The translations under genes were made by a program, and so were the position numbers. Below, in pieces: positions 53,488 through 62,500 of a stretch of DNA of 64,000 nucleotides. Source of the stretch: Cupriavidus sp. WKF15. Its GTDB lineage: Bacteria > Pseudomonadota > Gammaproteobacteria > Burkholderiales > Burkholderiaceae. Within the stretch, counting starts at the first letter, position 1. The number at the start of each line of letters is the position of its first letter. The notes under the pieces were generated by a model. That model had not been told where the DNA came from. It saw only the letters and a list, made by a program, of their open reading frames with translations, and did no database searches. The stretch spans positions 434,001 through 498,000 of the forward strand of contig NZ_CP119572.1 in assembly GCF_029278605.1 (NCBI RefSeq), read 5' to 3'.

Positions 53488-54816
53488 ATGCCACGGATAT
53501 CCGACACCGACAAGCCGATCATCGCACGTGCCGCCGCCGTGGCGCATGTTGCGGCGCGGGATGACGGCGCCTCCACGGTCGCACGCGCCGGCCGGCGGCG
53601 CCTGCTGCGCTGGGCCGGCCGGCACGGCAGGCCGGTTGGCGGCAACCAGGTGCGCCTGCTGAGCGGTGGGCGCGATTTCTTTCCGGCCCTGATCGAGGCG
53701 ATCGATGCCGCGGCCTTCCAGGTCATCATCGAGACCTATATCTACGCCGACGACGACGTCGGCCGCGCGGTGAGCGATGCGCTGATCCGTGCGGCGGCGC
53801 GCGGCGTATCGGTACGGCTCACGGTGGACGGCTTTGGTGCCGGCGACATGTCCGCCGGACTCGCGCAGCGTCTGTGCGACGGCGGCGTGCAACTGCGCGT
53901 CTACCGCGTCCTGCGCGGCTTCCGGCTGGCGCGCCGGCACTTGCGCCGCCTGCATCGCAAGCTCGCGGTGATCGACCGGCGCGTGGCGTTCGTGGGCGGC
54001 ATCAATATCATCGACGACTACAATCACGGGCCGTTCGAGCAGGCAGGGCTCGGGGCCCGCTATGACTTCGCCGTGGAAGTGCGCGGGCCGCTCGTGGACC
54101 GTGTCGCACTGACCGCCGAACGCCTCTGGTGGCGCCTGTCGCTGCGCGGCGAACTGCATGACGTCGGCCTGGCGGGCGCGGCGGCGGGCTACCCGCTGGT
54201 CACCGACCTGCCGCCGCGGCGCGAGACCGAAGGCGGCGTGTTCGCGGCGCTGCTGCTGCGCGACAACCTGCGCAATCGCCGCGCCATCGAACGCGAGTAC
54301 CTGCGCGCGCTGGGCGTGGCGCGGGACGACGTGATCCTGGCCAATGCATATTTCCTGCCGGGCCACAGGGTGCGGCGCGCGCTGCTGGCCTGCCGCGCGC
54401 GGGGCGTACGGGTGCGATTGCTATTGCAGGGCCGGGTCGAATACCGCCTGCAGCATTTCGCCACGCACGCGCTGTATGCGAGCCTGCTGGATGCCGGCGT
54501 CGAGATCTACGAGTACGCCGAAAGCTTCCTGCACGCCAAGGTGGGCGTGGTGGACGAGGCCTGGGCCACGGTCGGGTCTAGCAATATGGACCCGTTCAGC
54601 CTGCTGCTCGCGCGCGAGGCCAACGTCTGCGTTTATGATCCAGCCTTCGCCGCCGGCCTGCGCGCGGAACTCGAGTGCGCCATCGCGCAGCGCAGCGCGC
54701 GCGTCATGCCGGAAGCACATGCGCGGCGCTCCGCGCTGCGGCGCGTGGCGAACTGGGCCGCGTACATGGTGTTGCGTCTTGGCGTCGTGATCGCCGGCGT
54801 GACCGGGCGCTACTAG
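53488..54816 (+). CDS. clsB: Cardiolipin synthase ClsB-like (phospholipase D family)
   Basis: 442 residues. Two HKD motifs are present: HRKLAVID from His156 and HAKVGVVD from His349, each with the Gly/Ser that follows (FVGG, TVGSSN). There is no N-terminal membrane helix of the ClsA type, and the length fits ClsB (E. coli 413). It makes cardiolipin or related lipids by transphosphatidylation at the inner membrane. The start at 53488 is chosen by homology; the frame is open upstream. The YbhP-like gene nearby is the usual partner. Confidence 0.91.
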   Translation: MPRISDTDKPIIARAAAVAHVAARDDGASTVARAGRRRLLRWAGRHGRPVGGNQVRLLSGGRDFFPALIEAIDAAAFQVIIETYIYADDDVGRAVSDALIRAAARGVSVRLTVDGFGAGDMSAGLAQRLCDGGVQLRVYRVLRGFRLARRHLRRLHRKLAVIDRRVAFVGGINIIDDYNHGPFEQAGLGARYDFAVEVRGPLVDRVALTAERLWWRLSLRGELHDVGLAGAAAGYPLVTDLPPRRETEGGVFAALLLRDNLRNRRAIEREYLRALGVARDDVILANAYFLPGHRVRRALLACRARGVRVRLLLQGRVEYRLQHFATHALYASLLDAGVEIYEYAESFLHAKVGVVDEAWATVGSSNMDPFSLLLAREANVCVYDPAFAAGLRAELECAIAQRSARVMPEAHARRSALRRVANWAAYMVLRLGVVIAGVTGRY

Positions 54817-54928
54817 GGCCGTCCGGATATTGCTGCGCAGCACGGCGCTGGCCGCGTGGCTTGTGGCGGCAGGCCGCGTGTTGATGTTGCAACGCAGCCT
54901 GTTTAGAAATGTGGGTCTAATTAAAAGC

Positions 54929-54957
54929 TTGATGGCGACGGGTCGCGACAGAATAAT
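54929..54957 (+). promoter_or_regulatory. Promoter before the TetR/beta-oxidation locus
   Basis: TTGATG (54929-54934), a 17-base spacer and AATAAT (54952-54957) form a plausible sigma70 promoter about 140 bases before the TetR gene at 55098. The palindrome just downstream would lie over the start of transcription. Confidence 0.55.
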
Positions 54958-54959
54958 CT

Positions 54960-54971
54960 GAACGACCGTTC
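54960..54971. promoter_or_regulatory. Palindrome GAACG-AC-CGTTC, candidate TetR operator
   Basis: A perfect inverted repeat of five bases with a two-base centre, three bases after the -10 element. Its place over the transcription start suggests self-repression by the TetR gene that follows. No second copy is seen before the acyl-CoA dehydrogenase gene at 55740-55825. Confidence 0.5.
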
Positions 54972-55097
54972 TTTTTTGGCTTAGACTGCGTGCATTCGCG
55001 GCGAAAACCGGCATTTGTGCGGCCGCCGTCAGGCAATAAGCAACGTCAGGGTCATACGTGGCGCCCGGTGAAGGCGCTACAAGAACGGAGAAACAAT

Positions 55098-55739
55098 ATG
55101 CGACACCAGTCAGCCCGTCTCGAATCCGCCACCGCTTCCCCCGCGCCGATGCGCAAGGGGGAAATGACGCGCGTGGCGATTCTGGATGCCGCACTGGAGC
55201 TGTCGTCCCGCGACGGGTTGGAGGGTCTGACCATCGGCCTGTTGGCGGAACGCATGCAGATGAGCAAGAGCGGCGTGTTCGCGCATTTCGGTTCGCGCGA
55301 AGACCTGCAGGTGGAAGTTGTGCGGGAGTATCACCGGCGCTTCGAGCAGGAGGTGTTCTACCCCTCGCTGCACGAGCCGCGCGGGCTGCCCCGGCTGTGG
55401 TCGATGGTGCGCAGGTGGATGGAGAAGCGCATCCAGGAAGTGACGACTGGATGCATCTACATCAGCGGCGCGGTCGAGTACGACGACCGCGCGGAAAGCC
55501 TGGTGCGTGACGAACTCGTCAAGAGCGTCACCATCTGGCGCGCCGCGCTGACGCGCGCCATTGGCCAGGCCAAGGAAGAGGGGCACCTGCGCGCGGACTG
55601 CGATCCGCGCCTGATGCTGTTCGAGATGTACAGCCTTGAACTAGGCTTGCATCACGACGCCCGTTTCCTGCGCCTGCCGGACAGCGCCGAACTTGCCATG
55701 GTCGCGCTCAACAAACTGATTCAGTCTTACCGTACCTGA
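55098..55739 (+). CDS. TetR-family regulator of the beta-oxidation locus
   Basis: 213 residues. The DNA-binding domain spans about 22-68: VAILDAALELSSRDGLEGLTIGLLAERMQMSKSGVFAHFGSREDL (helix-turn-helix in LLAERMQMSKSGVFAHFG). The C-terminal ligand domain is helical with a TTGCIYISGAVEYDDR segment typical of the TetR_C_ group that often controls acyl-CoA dehydrogenase genes. The start at 55098 has GGAG eight bases upstream. It lies directly before the acyl-CoA dehydrogenase, so it is likely to sense an acyl-CoA and control these genes, including itself through the palindrome at 54960. Confidence 0.87.
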   Translation: MRHQSARLESATASPAPMRKGEMTRVAILDAALELSSRDGLEGLTIGLLAERMQMSKSGVFAHFGSREDLQVEVVREYHRRFEQEVFYPSLHEPRGLPRLWSMVRRWMEKRIQEVTTGCIYISGAVEYDDRAESLVRDELVKSVTIWRAALTRAIGQAKEEGHLRADCDPRLMLFEMYSLELGLHHDARFLRLPDSAELAMVALNKLIQSYRT

Positions 55740-55825
55740 GGCTGCTGCGTACGGACCGTGGCGCCCGCCATCGCGGGCGGCGCACGGGCGGCGTGGCGGC
55801 ATCGTGAACTCCAAAGGAGCTTTTG

Positions 55826-57613
55826 ATGGGCCAGTACACCGCACCGTTGCGCGACATGCAGTTCGTCCTTCACGAACTGCTCGGCGCTGAAGCCGAACTC
55901 AAGGCGATGCCGCCGCACGCGGACATCGACGCGGACACCATCAACCAGGTCATCGAGGAAGCCGGCAAGTTCTGCGCCGACGTGGTGTTCCCGCTCAACC
56001 AGGCGGGTGACCGCGAAGGCTGCACCTACGTCGGCGACGGCGTGGTGAAGGCGCCCACCGGCTTCAAGGAAGCCTATCAGCAGTACGTGGAAGCCGGCTG
56101 GCCGGCGCTGGCGTGCGATCCGGCCTACGGCGGCCAGGGCCTGCCGATCGTGGTCAACAACGTCGTGTACGAGATGCTGAACTCGGCCAACCAGGCGTGG
56201 ACCATGTACCCGGGCCTCTCGCATGGCGCCTACGAGGCCCTGCACGCGCACGGCACGCCGGAACTGCAGCAGGCCTACCTGCCCAAGCTGGTGTCGGGCG
56301 TGTGGACCGGCACCATGTGCCTGACCGAGCCGCACTGCGGCACCGACCTCGGCATCCTGCGCACCAAGGCCGAACCGCAGGCCGACGGCTCCTACCTGCT
56401 GACCGGCACCAAGATCTTCATCTCGGCCGGCGAGCATGACCTGGCCGAGAACATCATCCACCTCGTGCTGGCGCGCCTGCCGGACGCGCCGCAGGGCACC
56501 AAGGGCATTTCGCTGTTCGTCGTGCCGAAGTTCATCCCCGACGCGAGCGGCAACCCGGGCGAGCGCAACGGCATCCAGTGCGGCTCGATCGAACACAAGA
56601 TGGGCATCCACGGCAACGCCACCTGCGTGATGAACCTCGATGGCGCGCGCGGCTGGCTGGTGGGCGAGGCCAACAAGGGCCTGAACGCCATGTTCGTGAT
56701 GATGAATGCCGCGCGCCTCGGCGTGGGCGCCCAGGGCCTGGGCCTGACCGAAATCGCGTACCAGAACTCGGTCGCGTATGCGAAGGACCGCCTGCAGATG
56801 CGCTCGCTGACCGGCCCGAAGGCGCCGGAAAAGGCCGCCGACCCGATCATCGTGCATCCGGACGTGCGCCGCATGCTGCTGACGCAGAAGGCCTATGCCG
56901 AAGGCGGCCGCGCATTCAGCTACTGGACCGCGCTGCAGATCGACCGCGAGCTGTCGCACCCGGACGAGGCCGTGCGCAAGCAGGCCGGCGACCTGGTGGC
57001 GTTGCTGACGCCGGTGATCAAGGCCTTCCTGACCGACAACGCGTTCACCAGCACCAACGAAGGCATGCAGGTGTTCGGCGGCCACGGCTACATCTCCGAA
57101 TGGGGCATGGAGCAGTATGTGCGCGACGCCCGCATCAATATGATCTACGAGGGCACCAACACCATCCAGGCGCTGGATCTGCTGGGCCGCAAGATCCTGG
57201 GCGACATGGGCGCCAAGATGAAGGCCTTCGGCAAGATCGTGCAGGAATTCGTCGAGGAAGAGGGCACCAGCGAAGCCATGCAGGAGTTCATCAACCCGCT
57301 GGCCGACCTGGGCGACAAGGTGCAGAAGCTGACCATGGAAATCGGCATGAAGGCCATGGGCAACGCCGATGAAGTCGGCGCCGCCGCGGTGCCGTACCTG
57401 CGCGTGGTGGGACACCTGGTGTTCGCGTACTTCTGGGCCCGCATGGCCAAGATCGCGCTGGAGAAGGAAGGCAGCGGCGACAAGTTCTACACCGCCAAGC
57501 TGGCGACGGCGCGCTTCTACTTCGCCAAGCTGTTGCCCGAAACGGCTGGCGAGATCCGCAAGGCGCGCGCCGGCTCGGCCACGCTGATGGCGCTGGACGC
57601 AGACCTGTTCTGA
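55826..57613 (+). CDS. Acyl-CoA dehydrogenase, long-chain type
   Basis: 595 residues, longer than the standard 380 because of a C-terminal extension seen in FadE-like bacterial enzymes. The N-terminal domain begins APLRDMQFVLHELLGAEAEL; FAD/substrate contacts are in MCLTEPHCGTDLG and FISAGEHDL; YEGTNTIQALDLLGRK near the end of the core carries the catalytic Glu (residue about 442). It oxidises an acyl-CoA to the 2-enoyl-CoA, passing electrons to ETF. AAAGGAG precedes the ATG at 55826. It is the first enzyme gene of the locus. Confidence 0.95.
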   Translation: MGQYTAPLRDMQFVLHELLGAEAELKAMPPHADIDADTINQVIEEAGKFCADVVFPLNQAGDREGCTYVGDGVVKAPTGFKEAYQQYVEAGWPALACDPAYGGQGLPIVVNNVVYEMLNSANQAWTMYPGLSHGAYEALHAHGTPELQQAYLPKLVSGVWTGTMCLTEPHCGTDLGILRTKAEPQADGSYLLTGTKIFISAGEHDLAENIIHLVLARLPDAPQGTKGISLFVVPKFIPDASGNPGERNGIQCGSIEHKMGIHGNATCVMNLDGARGWLVGEANKGLNAMFVMMNAARLGVGAQGLGLTEIAYQNSVAYAKDRLQMRSLTGPKAPEKAADPIIVHPDVRRMLLTQKAYAEGGRAFSYWTALQIDRELSHPDEAVRKQAGDLVALLTPVIKAFLTDNAFTSTNEGMQVFGGHGYISEWGMEQYVRDARINMIYEGTNTIQALDLLGRKILGDMGAKMKAFGKIVQEFVEEEGTSEAMQEFINPLADLGDKVQKLTMEIGMKAMGNADEVGAAAVPYLRVVGHLVFAYFWARMAKIALEKEGSGDKFYTAKLATARFYFAKLLPETAGEIRKARAGSATLMALDADLF

Positions 57614-57628
57614 CGGCCTGATTGCCCA

Positions 57629-57656
57629 CCCTCTCTCCGCATGGCAGGAGAGAGGG
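57629..57656. repeat. Diverged CCCTCTC palindrome
   Basis: CCCTCTCTCC (57629-57638) and GGAGAGAGGG (57647-57656) form a perfect 10-bp stem around an eight-base loop, between the acyl-CoA dehydrogenase and the next gene. It resembles the palindromes at 28098 and 63329 but lacks the CCCGC centre. Confidence 0.6.
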
Positions 57657-57697
57657 GCCCGCCTTTCATCAAAACGCTCAATCCATCAGGAGCGCTC

Positions 57698-60121
57698 ATG
57701 TCCAATTTCATCGTCAAGAAAGTCGCCGTGCTCGGCGCCGGCGTCATGGGGGCGCAGATTGCCGCCCATCTCGTCAACGCGCGCGTGCCGGTGGTGCTGT
57801 TCGACCTGCCGGCCAAGGAAGGCCCCAAGAGCGGGATCGCGCTGCGCGCGATCGAGAACCTGAAGAAGCTGTCGCCGGCACCGCTTGGCATCAAGGATGA
57901 GGCCGGCCTGATCCAGGCCGCCAATTACGAAGACGACATCGCCCTGCTCAAGGAATGCGACGTGGTGATCGAGGCGATCGCCGAGCGCATGGACTGGAAG
58001 CACGACCTGTACAAGAAGGTCGCGCCGCACCTGGGGGCGAACACCATCTTCGCGACCAATACCTCGGGGTTGTCGATCACCGCGCTGTCGGATGGTTTCG
58101 ACGCCGAACTGAAGGCGCGCTTCTGCGGCGTGCACTTCTTCAACCCGCCGCGCTACATGCACCTGGTCGAGCTGATCCCGACCGCGACCACGCAGCCGGA
58201 GATCCTCGACAAGCTCGAAGCCTTCCTGACGACCACGCTTGGCAAGGGCGTGGTGCGTGCGAAGGACACGCCCAACTTCATCGCCAACCGCGTGGGCATC
58301 TTTTCGATCCTGGCGGTGTTCGCCGAAGCCGAGAAATTCGGCATTCCGTTCGATGTGGTGGACGACCTGACGGGCTCCAAGCTGGGCCGCGCCAAGTCGG
58401 CCACGTTCCGCACGGCCGACGTGGTGGGTCTGGACACCATGGCCCACGTGATCAAGACCATGCAGGACAACCTGCATGAGGATCCGTTCGCGCCGGTCTA
58501 CAAGACTCCGGCCGTGCTGAAGGGCCTGGTCGACGCGGGCGCGCTGGGCCAGAAGACCGGCGCCGGCTTCTACAAGAAGGAAGGCAAGGCGATCAAGGTG
58601 CTGGACGCCAGCACGGGCCAGTATGTCGAATCGGGCAAGAAGGCCGACGAGATCGTCGCGCGCATGCTGAAAAAGGCTCCGGCTGAGCGCATCAAGCTGC
58701 TGCGCGAGTCGACCAATCCGCAGGCGCAGTTCCTGTGGGCGATCTTCCGCGACGTGTTCCACTACATTGCCGTCTACCTCGAACAGATCGCCGGTTCGGC
58801 GGCCGATGTCGACCTGGCGATCCGCTGGGGCTTCGGCTGGAACTCGGGCCCGTTCGAGGACTGGCAGGCCGCCGGCTGGAAGCAGGTGGCCGAGTGGGTG
58901 AAGGAAGATATCGACGCCGGCAAGGCGCTGTCCAAGGCACCGATGCCCGCGTGGGTGTTCGCAGGCCCGGTGGCCGAGAACCAGGGCGTGCACGCCGCGC
59001 AGGGTTCGTGGGCACCGGCCACGCAGCAATTCGTCGCTCGCAGCACGCTGCCGGTGTACGGGCGCCAGGTTTTCCGCGCCGCGCTGCAGGGCTCGGCTGC
59101 GATCGATCCGCGCAAGGCCGGCCGCACGGTCGAAGAGAACGACGCCGTGCGCATCTGGGTGGCCGAGGGCCAGGACGATGTGCTGGTGGTCTCGTTCAAG
59201 AGCAAGATGAACACCATCGGGCCGGACGTGATCGACGGCCTGACGCGCGCGATCGACCTCGCTGAAGCCGAGTACAAGGGCCTGGTCGTGTGGCAGCCGA
59301 CGTCGCTGCAGCTCGGCGCGCCGGGCGGCCCGTTCTCCGCGGGCGCCAATCTGGAAGCCGCGATGCCGGCCTTCATGATGGGCGGTGCCAAGGGCATCGA
59401 GCCTTTCGTCAAGAAGTTCCAGGACGGCATGATGCGCGTGAAGTACGCCGCGGTGCCCGTGGTGTCGGCCGCATCCGGCATTGCACTGGGCGGCGGCTGC
59501 GAGCTGATGCTGCATTCGGCGGCACGCGTGGCGGCGCTGGAAACCTATATCGGCCTCGTGGAAGTAGGCGTGGGTTTGGTGCCCGCCGGCGGTGGCCTGA
59601 AGGAAGCCGCGCTGGCAGCAGCACGCGCCGCGCAGGCAGCCGGCAGCACCAACTATCTGCAGTTCCTGACCAACCGCTTCCAGAATGCGGCCATGGCCAA
59701 GGTGTCGGCTTCCGCGCTGGAAGCGCGCCAGATGGGGTATCTGCAGGCCTCGGACAAGATCGTCTTCAACGTGCACGAGCTGCTTCACGTGGCGCAGAAC
59801 CAAGTGCGCGCGCTGGCCGACGCCGGCTATCGCGCGCCGCTGCCGGCGCTGGTGCCGGTGGCCGGCCGTTCGGGCATCGCGACCATCAAGGCATCGCTGG
59901 TCAATATGCGCGACGGCGGCTTCATCTCCGCGCATGACTTCCTGATTGCCTCGCGCATTGCCGAAGTGGTATGTGGCGGCGACGTCGAGGCCGGCTCGCT
60001 GGTGAGCGAGGAATGGCTGCTCGCGCTGGAGCGCAAGGCCTTCGTCGACCTGCTGGGTACCAGCAAGACGCAGGAACGCATCATGGGCATGCTGCAGACC
60101 GGCAAGCCCGTCCGCAACTAA
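57698..60121 (+). CDS. fadB: Bifunctional 3-hydroxyacyl-CoA dehydrogenase/enoyl-CoA hydratase
   Basis: 807 residues. The N-terminal NAD-binding domain opens VAVLGAGVMGAQIAAHLVNA (GxGxxG), the catalytic His is in GVHFFNPPRYMHLVELIP, and the two 3HCDH C-terminal domains follow to about 420. The enoyl-CoA hydratase half is C-terminal: GIALGGGCELMLHS carries one oxyanion glycine and Glu, and GLVEVGVGLVPAGGG the second Glu. Domain order is therefore the reverse of E. coli FadB. CAGGAG precedes the ATG. It takes over the enoyl-CoA made by the gene before, and the thiolase gene starts 20 bases later. Confidence 0.94.
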   Translation: MSNFIVKKVAVLGAGVMGAQIAAHLVNARVPVVLFDLPAKEGPKSGIALRAIENLKKLSPAPLGIKDEAGLIQAANYEDDIALLKECDVVIEAIAERMDWKHDLYKKVAPHLGANTIFATNTSGLSITALSDGFDAELKARFCGVHFFNPPRYMHLVELIPTATTQPEILDKLEAFLTTTLGKGVVRAKDTPNFIANRVGIFSILAVFAEAEKFGIPFDVVDDLTGSKLGRAKSATFRTADVVGLDTMAHVIKTMQDNLHEDPFAPVYKTPAVLKGLVDAGALGQKTGAGFYKKEGKAIKVLDASTGQYVESGKKADEIVARMLKKAPAERIKLLRESTNPQAQFLWAIFRDVFHYIAVYLEQIAGSAADVDLAIRWGFGWNSGPFEDWQAAGWKQVAEWVKEDIDAGKALSKAPMPAWVFAGPVAENQGVHAAQGSWAPATQQFVARSTLPVYGRQVFRAALQGSAAIDPRKAGRTVEENDAVRIWVAEGQDDVLVVSFKSKMNTIGPDVIDGLTRAIDLAEAEYKGLVVWQPTSLQLGAPGGPFSAGANLEAAMPAFMMGGAKGIEPFVKKFQDGMMRVKYAAVPVVSAASGIALGGGCELMLHSAARVAALETYIGLVEVGVGLVPAGGGLKEAALAAARAAQAAGSTNYLQFLTNRFQNAAMAKVSASALEARQMGYLQASDKIVFNVHELLHVAQNQVRALADAGYRAPLPALVPVAGRSGIATIKASLVNMRDGGFISAHDFLIASRIAEVVCGGDVEAGSLVSEEWLLALERKAFVDLLGTSKTQERIMGMLQTGKPVRN

Positions 60122-60141
60122 GGCAGCGAGGAACCGACATC

Positions 60142-61338
60142 ATGAAACAACTGCAAGACGCCTACATCGTTGCCGCGACCCGTACGCCGATCGGCAAGGC
60201 GCCGAAGGGCGCGTTCAAGAATACGCGTCCGGACGGCCTGCTGGCCACGATCCTTAAGGCCGCCGTGGCCCAGGTGCCGAACCTGGATCCGAAGCTGATC
60301 GAAGACGCCATCGTCGGCTGCGCGATTCCCGAAGCGCAGCAGGGCCTGAACGTGGCGCGCATCGGCGCGCTACTGTCGGGCCTGCCGAACACCGTGGGCG
60401 GCATCACCGTCAACCGCTTCTGCGCCTCGGGCGTGAGCGCGGTGGCCATGGCCGCCGACCGAATCCGCGTGGGCGAGTCCGACGTGATGATCGCCGCCGG
60501 CGTGGAATCGATGAGCATGGTGCCGATGATGGGCAACTCGCCGTCGATGTCGCCCGATATCTTCACGCGCGACGAGAACGTCGGCATCGCCTACGGCATG
60601 GGCCTGACCGCCGAGAAGGTCGCGCAGCAATGGAAGGTCAGCCGCGAGGACCAGGATGCGTTCTCGCTGGCCTCGCACCAGAAGGCCATCGCCGCGCAGC
60701 AGGCCGGGGAGTTCAAGGACGAGATCACGCCGATCGATATCGTCGAGAAATTCCCGAACCTGGCCAGCGGCGAGGTGAGCGTCAAGACGCGCACCATCGC
60801 GCTGGACGAAGGCCCGCGCCTCGATACCTCGCTCGAAGGCCTGGGCAAGCTGCGCCCGGTATTCGCCAACAAGGGCAGCGTGACCGCCGGCAACAGTTCG
60901 CAGACGTCCGATGGCGCCGGCGCGCTGATCCTGGTGTCGGAGAAGATCCTGAAGCAGTTCAATCTGGTGCCGCTGGCGCGCTTCGTATCGTTCGCGGTGC
61001 GCGGCGTGCCGCCGGAGATCATGGGTATCGGCCCGAAGGAAGCGATTCCCGCGGCGCTGAAGGCGGCCGGCCTGACACAGGACCAGATCGACTGGATCGA
61101 GCTGAACGAGGCCTTCGCCGCGCAATCGCTGGCGGTCATGCGCGACCTGGAGCTCGACCCCGCCAAGGTCAACCGCATGGGCGGTGCCATTGCGCTCGGT
61201 CACCCGCTCGGCGCGACCGGCGCGATCCGTTCGGCCACCGTGGTGCACGCGCTGCGTCGCCACAACCTGAAGTACGGCATGGTGACCATGTGCGTGGGCA
61301 CGGGCATGGGCGCAGCCGGCATCTTCGAGTGCGTCTGA
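60142..61338 (+). CDS. fadA: Acetyl-CoA C-acyltransferase (3-ketoacyl-CoA thiolase)
   Basis: 398 residues. The acylated cysteine is Cys94 in NRFCASGVSAVAMA; the catalytic His is in GGAIALGHPLGATGA and the second Cys in MCVGTGMGAAG. The opening DAYIVAATRTPIGKAPKGAFKN is typical of thiolase I. It cleaves 3-ketoacyl-CoA with CoA to acetyl-CoA and a shortened acyl-CoA, the last beta-oxidation step. GAGGAA lies upstream of the ATG at 60142. A GC-rich hairpin follows the stop. Confidence 0.95.
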   Translation: MKQLQDAYIVAATRTPIGKAPKGAFKNTRPDGLLATILKAAVAQVPNLDPKLIEDAIVGCAIPEAQQGLNVARIGALLSGLPNTVGGITVNRFCASGVSAVAMAADRIRVGESDVMIAAGVESMSMVPMMGNSPSMSPDIFTRDENVGIAYGMGLTAEKVAQQWKVSREDQDAFSLASHQKAIAAQQAGEFKDEITPIDIVEKFPNLASGEVSVKTRTIALDEGPRLDTSLEGLGKLRPVFANKGSVTAGNSSQTSDGAGALILVSEKILKQFNLVPLARFVSFAVRGVPPEIMGIGPKEAIPAALKAAGLTQDQIDWIELNEAFAAQSLAVMRDLELDPAKVNRMGGAIALGHPLGATGAIRSATVVHALRRHNLKYGMVTMCVGTGMGAAGIFECV

Positions 61339-61352
61339 AGAAACGCGCCAGC

Positions 61353-61374
61353 GGGGCGGTGCCAGCGCCGCCCC
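61353..61374 (+). terminator. Hairpin after the thiolase gene
   Basis: GGGGCGG (61353-61359) and CCGCCCC (61368-61374) pair around an eight-base loop, 15 bases after the stop. Only a few T follow (ATCCTTCT), so it may attenuate rather than end transcription into the DegV gene. Confidence 0.5.
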
Positions 61375-61495
61375 ATCCTTCTGTCAGGTGAAGAAAAGCA
61401 GTGCCAACGATGGCGTGCCGCAAGGGCCACCCCAAGACGCGCCCCGAGACAGCTGCCGCACTCCGATGCGGCTCACCAGCAGGGAGGCACAACAC

Positions 61496-62452
61496 ATGCA
61501 GGAGACAGCCATCCTGGCCGACGCGGCGTGCGACATGCCGCGTGCGGTCATGACGGAACTTGGCGTGCGCACGATTCCATTTCGCATCCGCGCCGGCGAC
61601 AGGTTTGTTGCCGACACGCGCGACGAGGACGCGCTGCCAACGCTGTACGAACAGTATCTCGTCGGCAAGCAGGACCACTACGCGGAGTCGATCCCGCTCG
61701 TCGAGCGCGAGCTGGAGGACCACCTGCTGAAGCATGTGGTCGCCACCTGCGACCGCGCCATGCTGTTCACCATCGCCAGCACACGCAGCAAGCTCTATTC
61801 GCATGCGACCGGCGCCGTGATCGGCACCGCCGCGCGCAGCGTGCGGCTGCGCAAGGAGGCGGGCCGTTCGGGCCTGTTCGACCTGATCGTCATCGACACC
61901 GGCGCGATTGGCCCCGGCCAGGCGCTGATTGTGCGCGAAGCCGCCCGCATGGCCGCCGATGGGGCCGATGCGCGTGCCGTGACGGAGGCCGTGGAAACCC
62001 GCCTGCGCGACGCGGCGCACATGTACCTGGTGCCCGACGAACTGCTCTACATGTACACGCGCGCCAGGCTCAAGGGCGAGGACAGCATCACCTGGGGCCG
62101 CTACATGATGGGCAGCGCATTCAATATCCGGCCGGTCATCCACATGCACCGCGGGCGTACCGAGGCGGTGGCCAGGGTGCGCGGCTCGGACGAAGGTCGC
62201 CGCCGCGTGCTGGCCCATGCCGAGCAGTGCGTGCGCAACGGCAGCCTGCTGACGCCCGCGATTTCGGCGTGCTTCGCCGGACCGCTGGACATCGTGCGCG
62301 CCATGCCGGCCTTCCAGTCACTGGAACGAGCGGCGCGCACGCGCGGCATCGAGCTGATGCTCGCGCCGATGAGCCTGACTGTCGCGCTCAACGTCGGCGC
62401 ACGCGCATTCGGCCTGAGCTATCTTTCCGAGCAAACGCTGCCGCTCGCCTAG
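61496..62452 (+). CDS. DegV-family fatty-acid-binding protein
   Basis: 318 residues of the DegV (FakB-like) family. The opening ETAILADAACDMPRAVMTELGVRTIPFRI matches the family's N-terminal domain, and GLFDLIVIDTGAIGPGQALIV and RYMMGSAFNIRPVIHMHRGRTE the later parts. In Firmicutes FakB holds a fatty acid for phosphorylation by FakA; here no kinase partner is nearby. The usual Ser/Thr fatty-acid site reads IASTRSKLY instead of the common SGLSGTY. AGGGAGG lies eight bases before the ATG at 61496. Its place between thiolase and enoyl-CoA hydratase suggests a fatty-acid carrier role. Confidence 0.85.
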   Translation: MQETAILADAACDMPRAVMTELGVRTIPFRIRAGDRFVADTRDEDALPTLYEQYLVGKQDHYAESIPLVERELEDHLLKHVVATCDRAMLFTIASTRSKLYSHATGAVIGTAARSVRLRKEAGRSGLFDLIVIDTGAIGPGQALIVREAARMAADGADARAVTEAVETRLRDAAHMYLVPDELLYMYTRARLKGEDSITWGRYMMGSAFNIRPVIHMHRGRTEAVARVRGSDEGRRRVLAHAEQCVRNGSLLTPAISACFAGPLDIVRAMPAFQSLERAARTRGIELMLAPMSLTVALNVGARAFGLSYLSEQTLPLA

Positions 62453-62500
62453 CGAGGGCGGCGTAGTCATTGCAGCAACGCATCACCACGAGAGGCATCC

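Noticed and set aside
54960..54976. GAACGACCGTTC followed by six T as an intrinsic terminator
   Set aside because: A workable loop leaves only a four-base stem; no upstream plus-strand gene ends close by, since clsB ends 140 bases earlier. An operator fits better.
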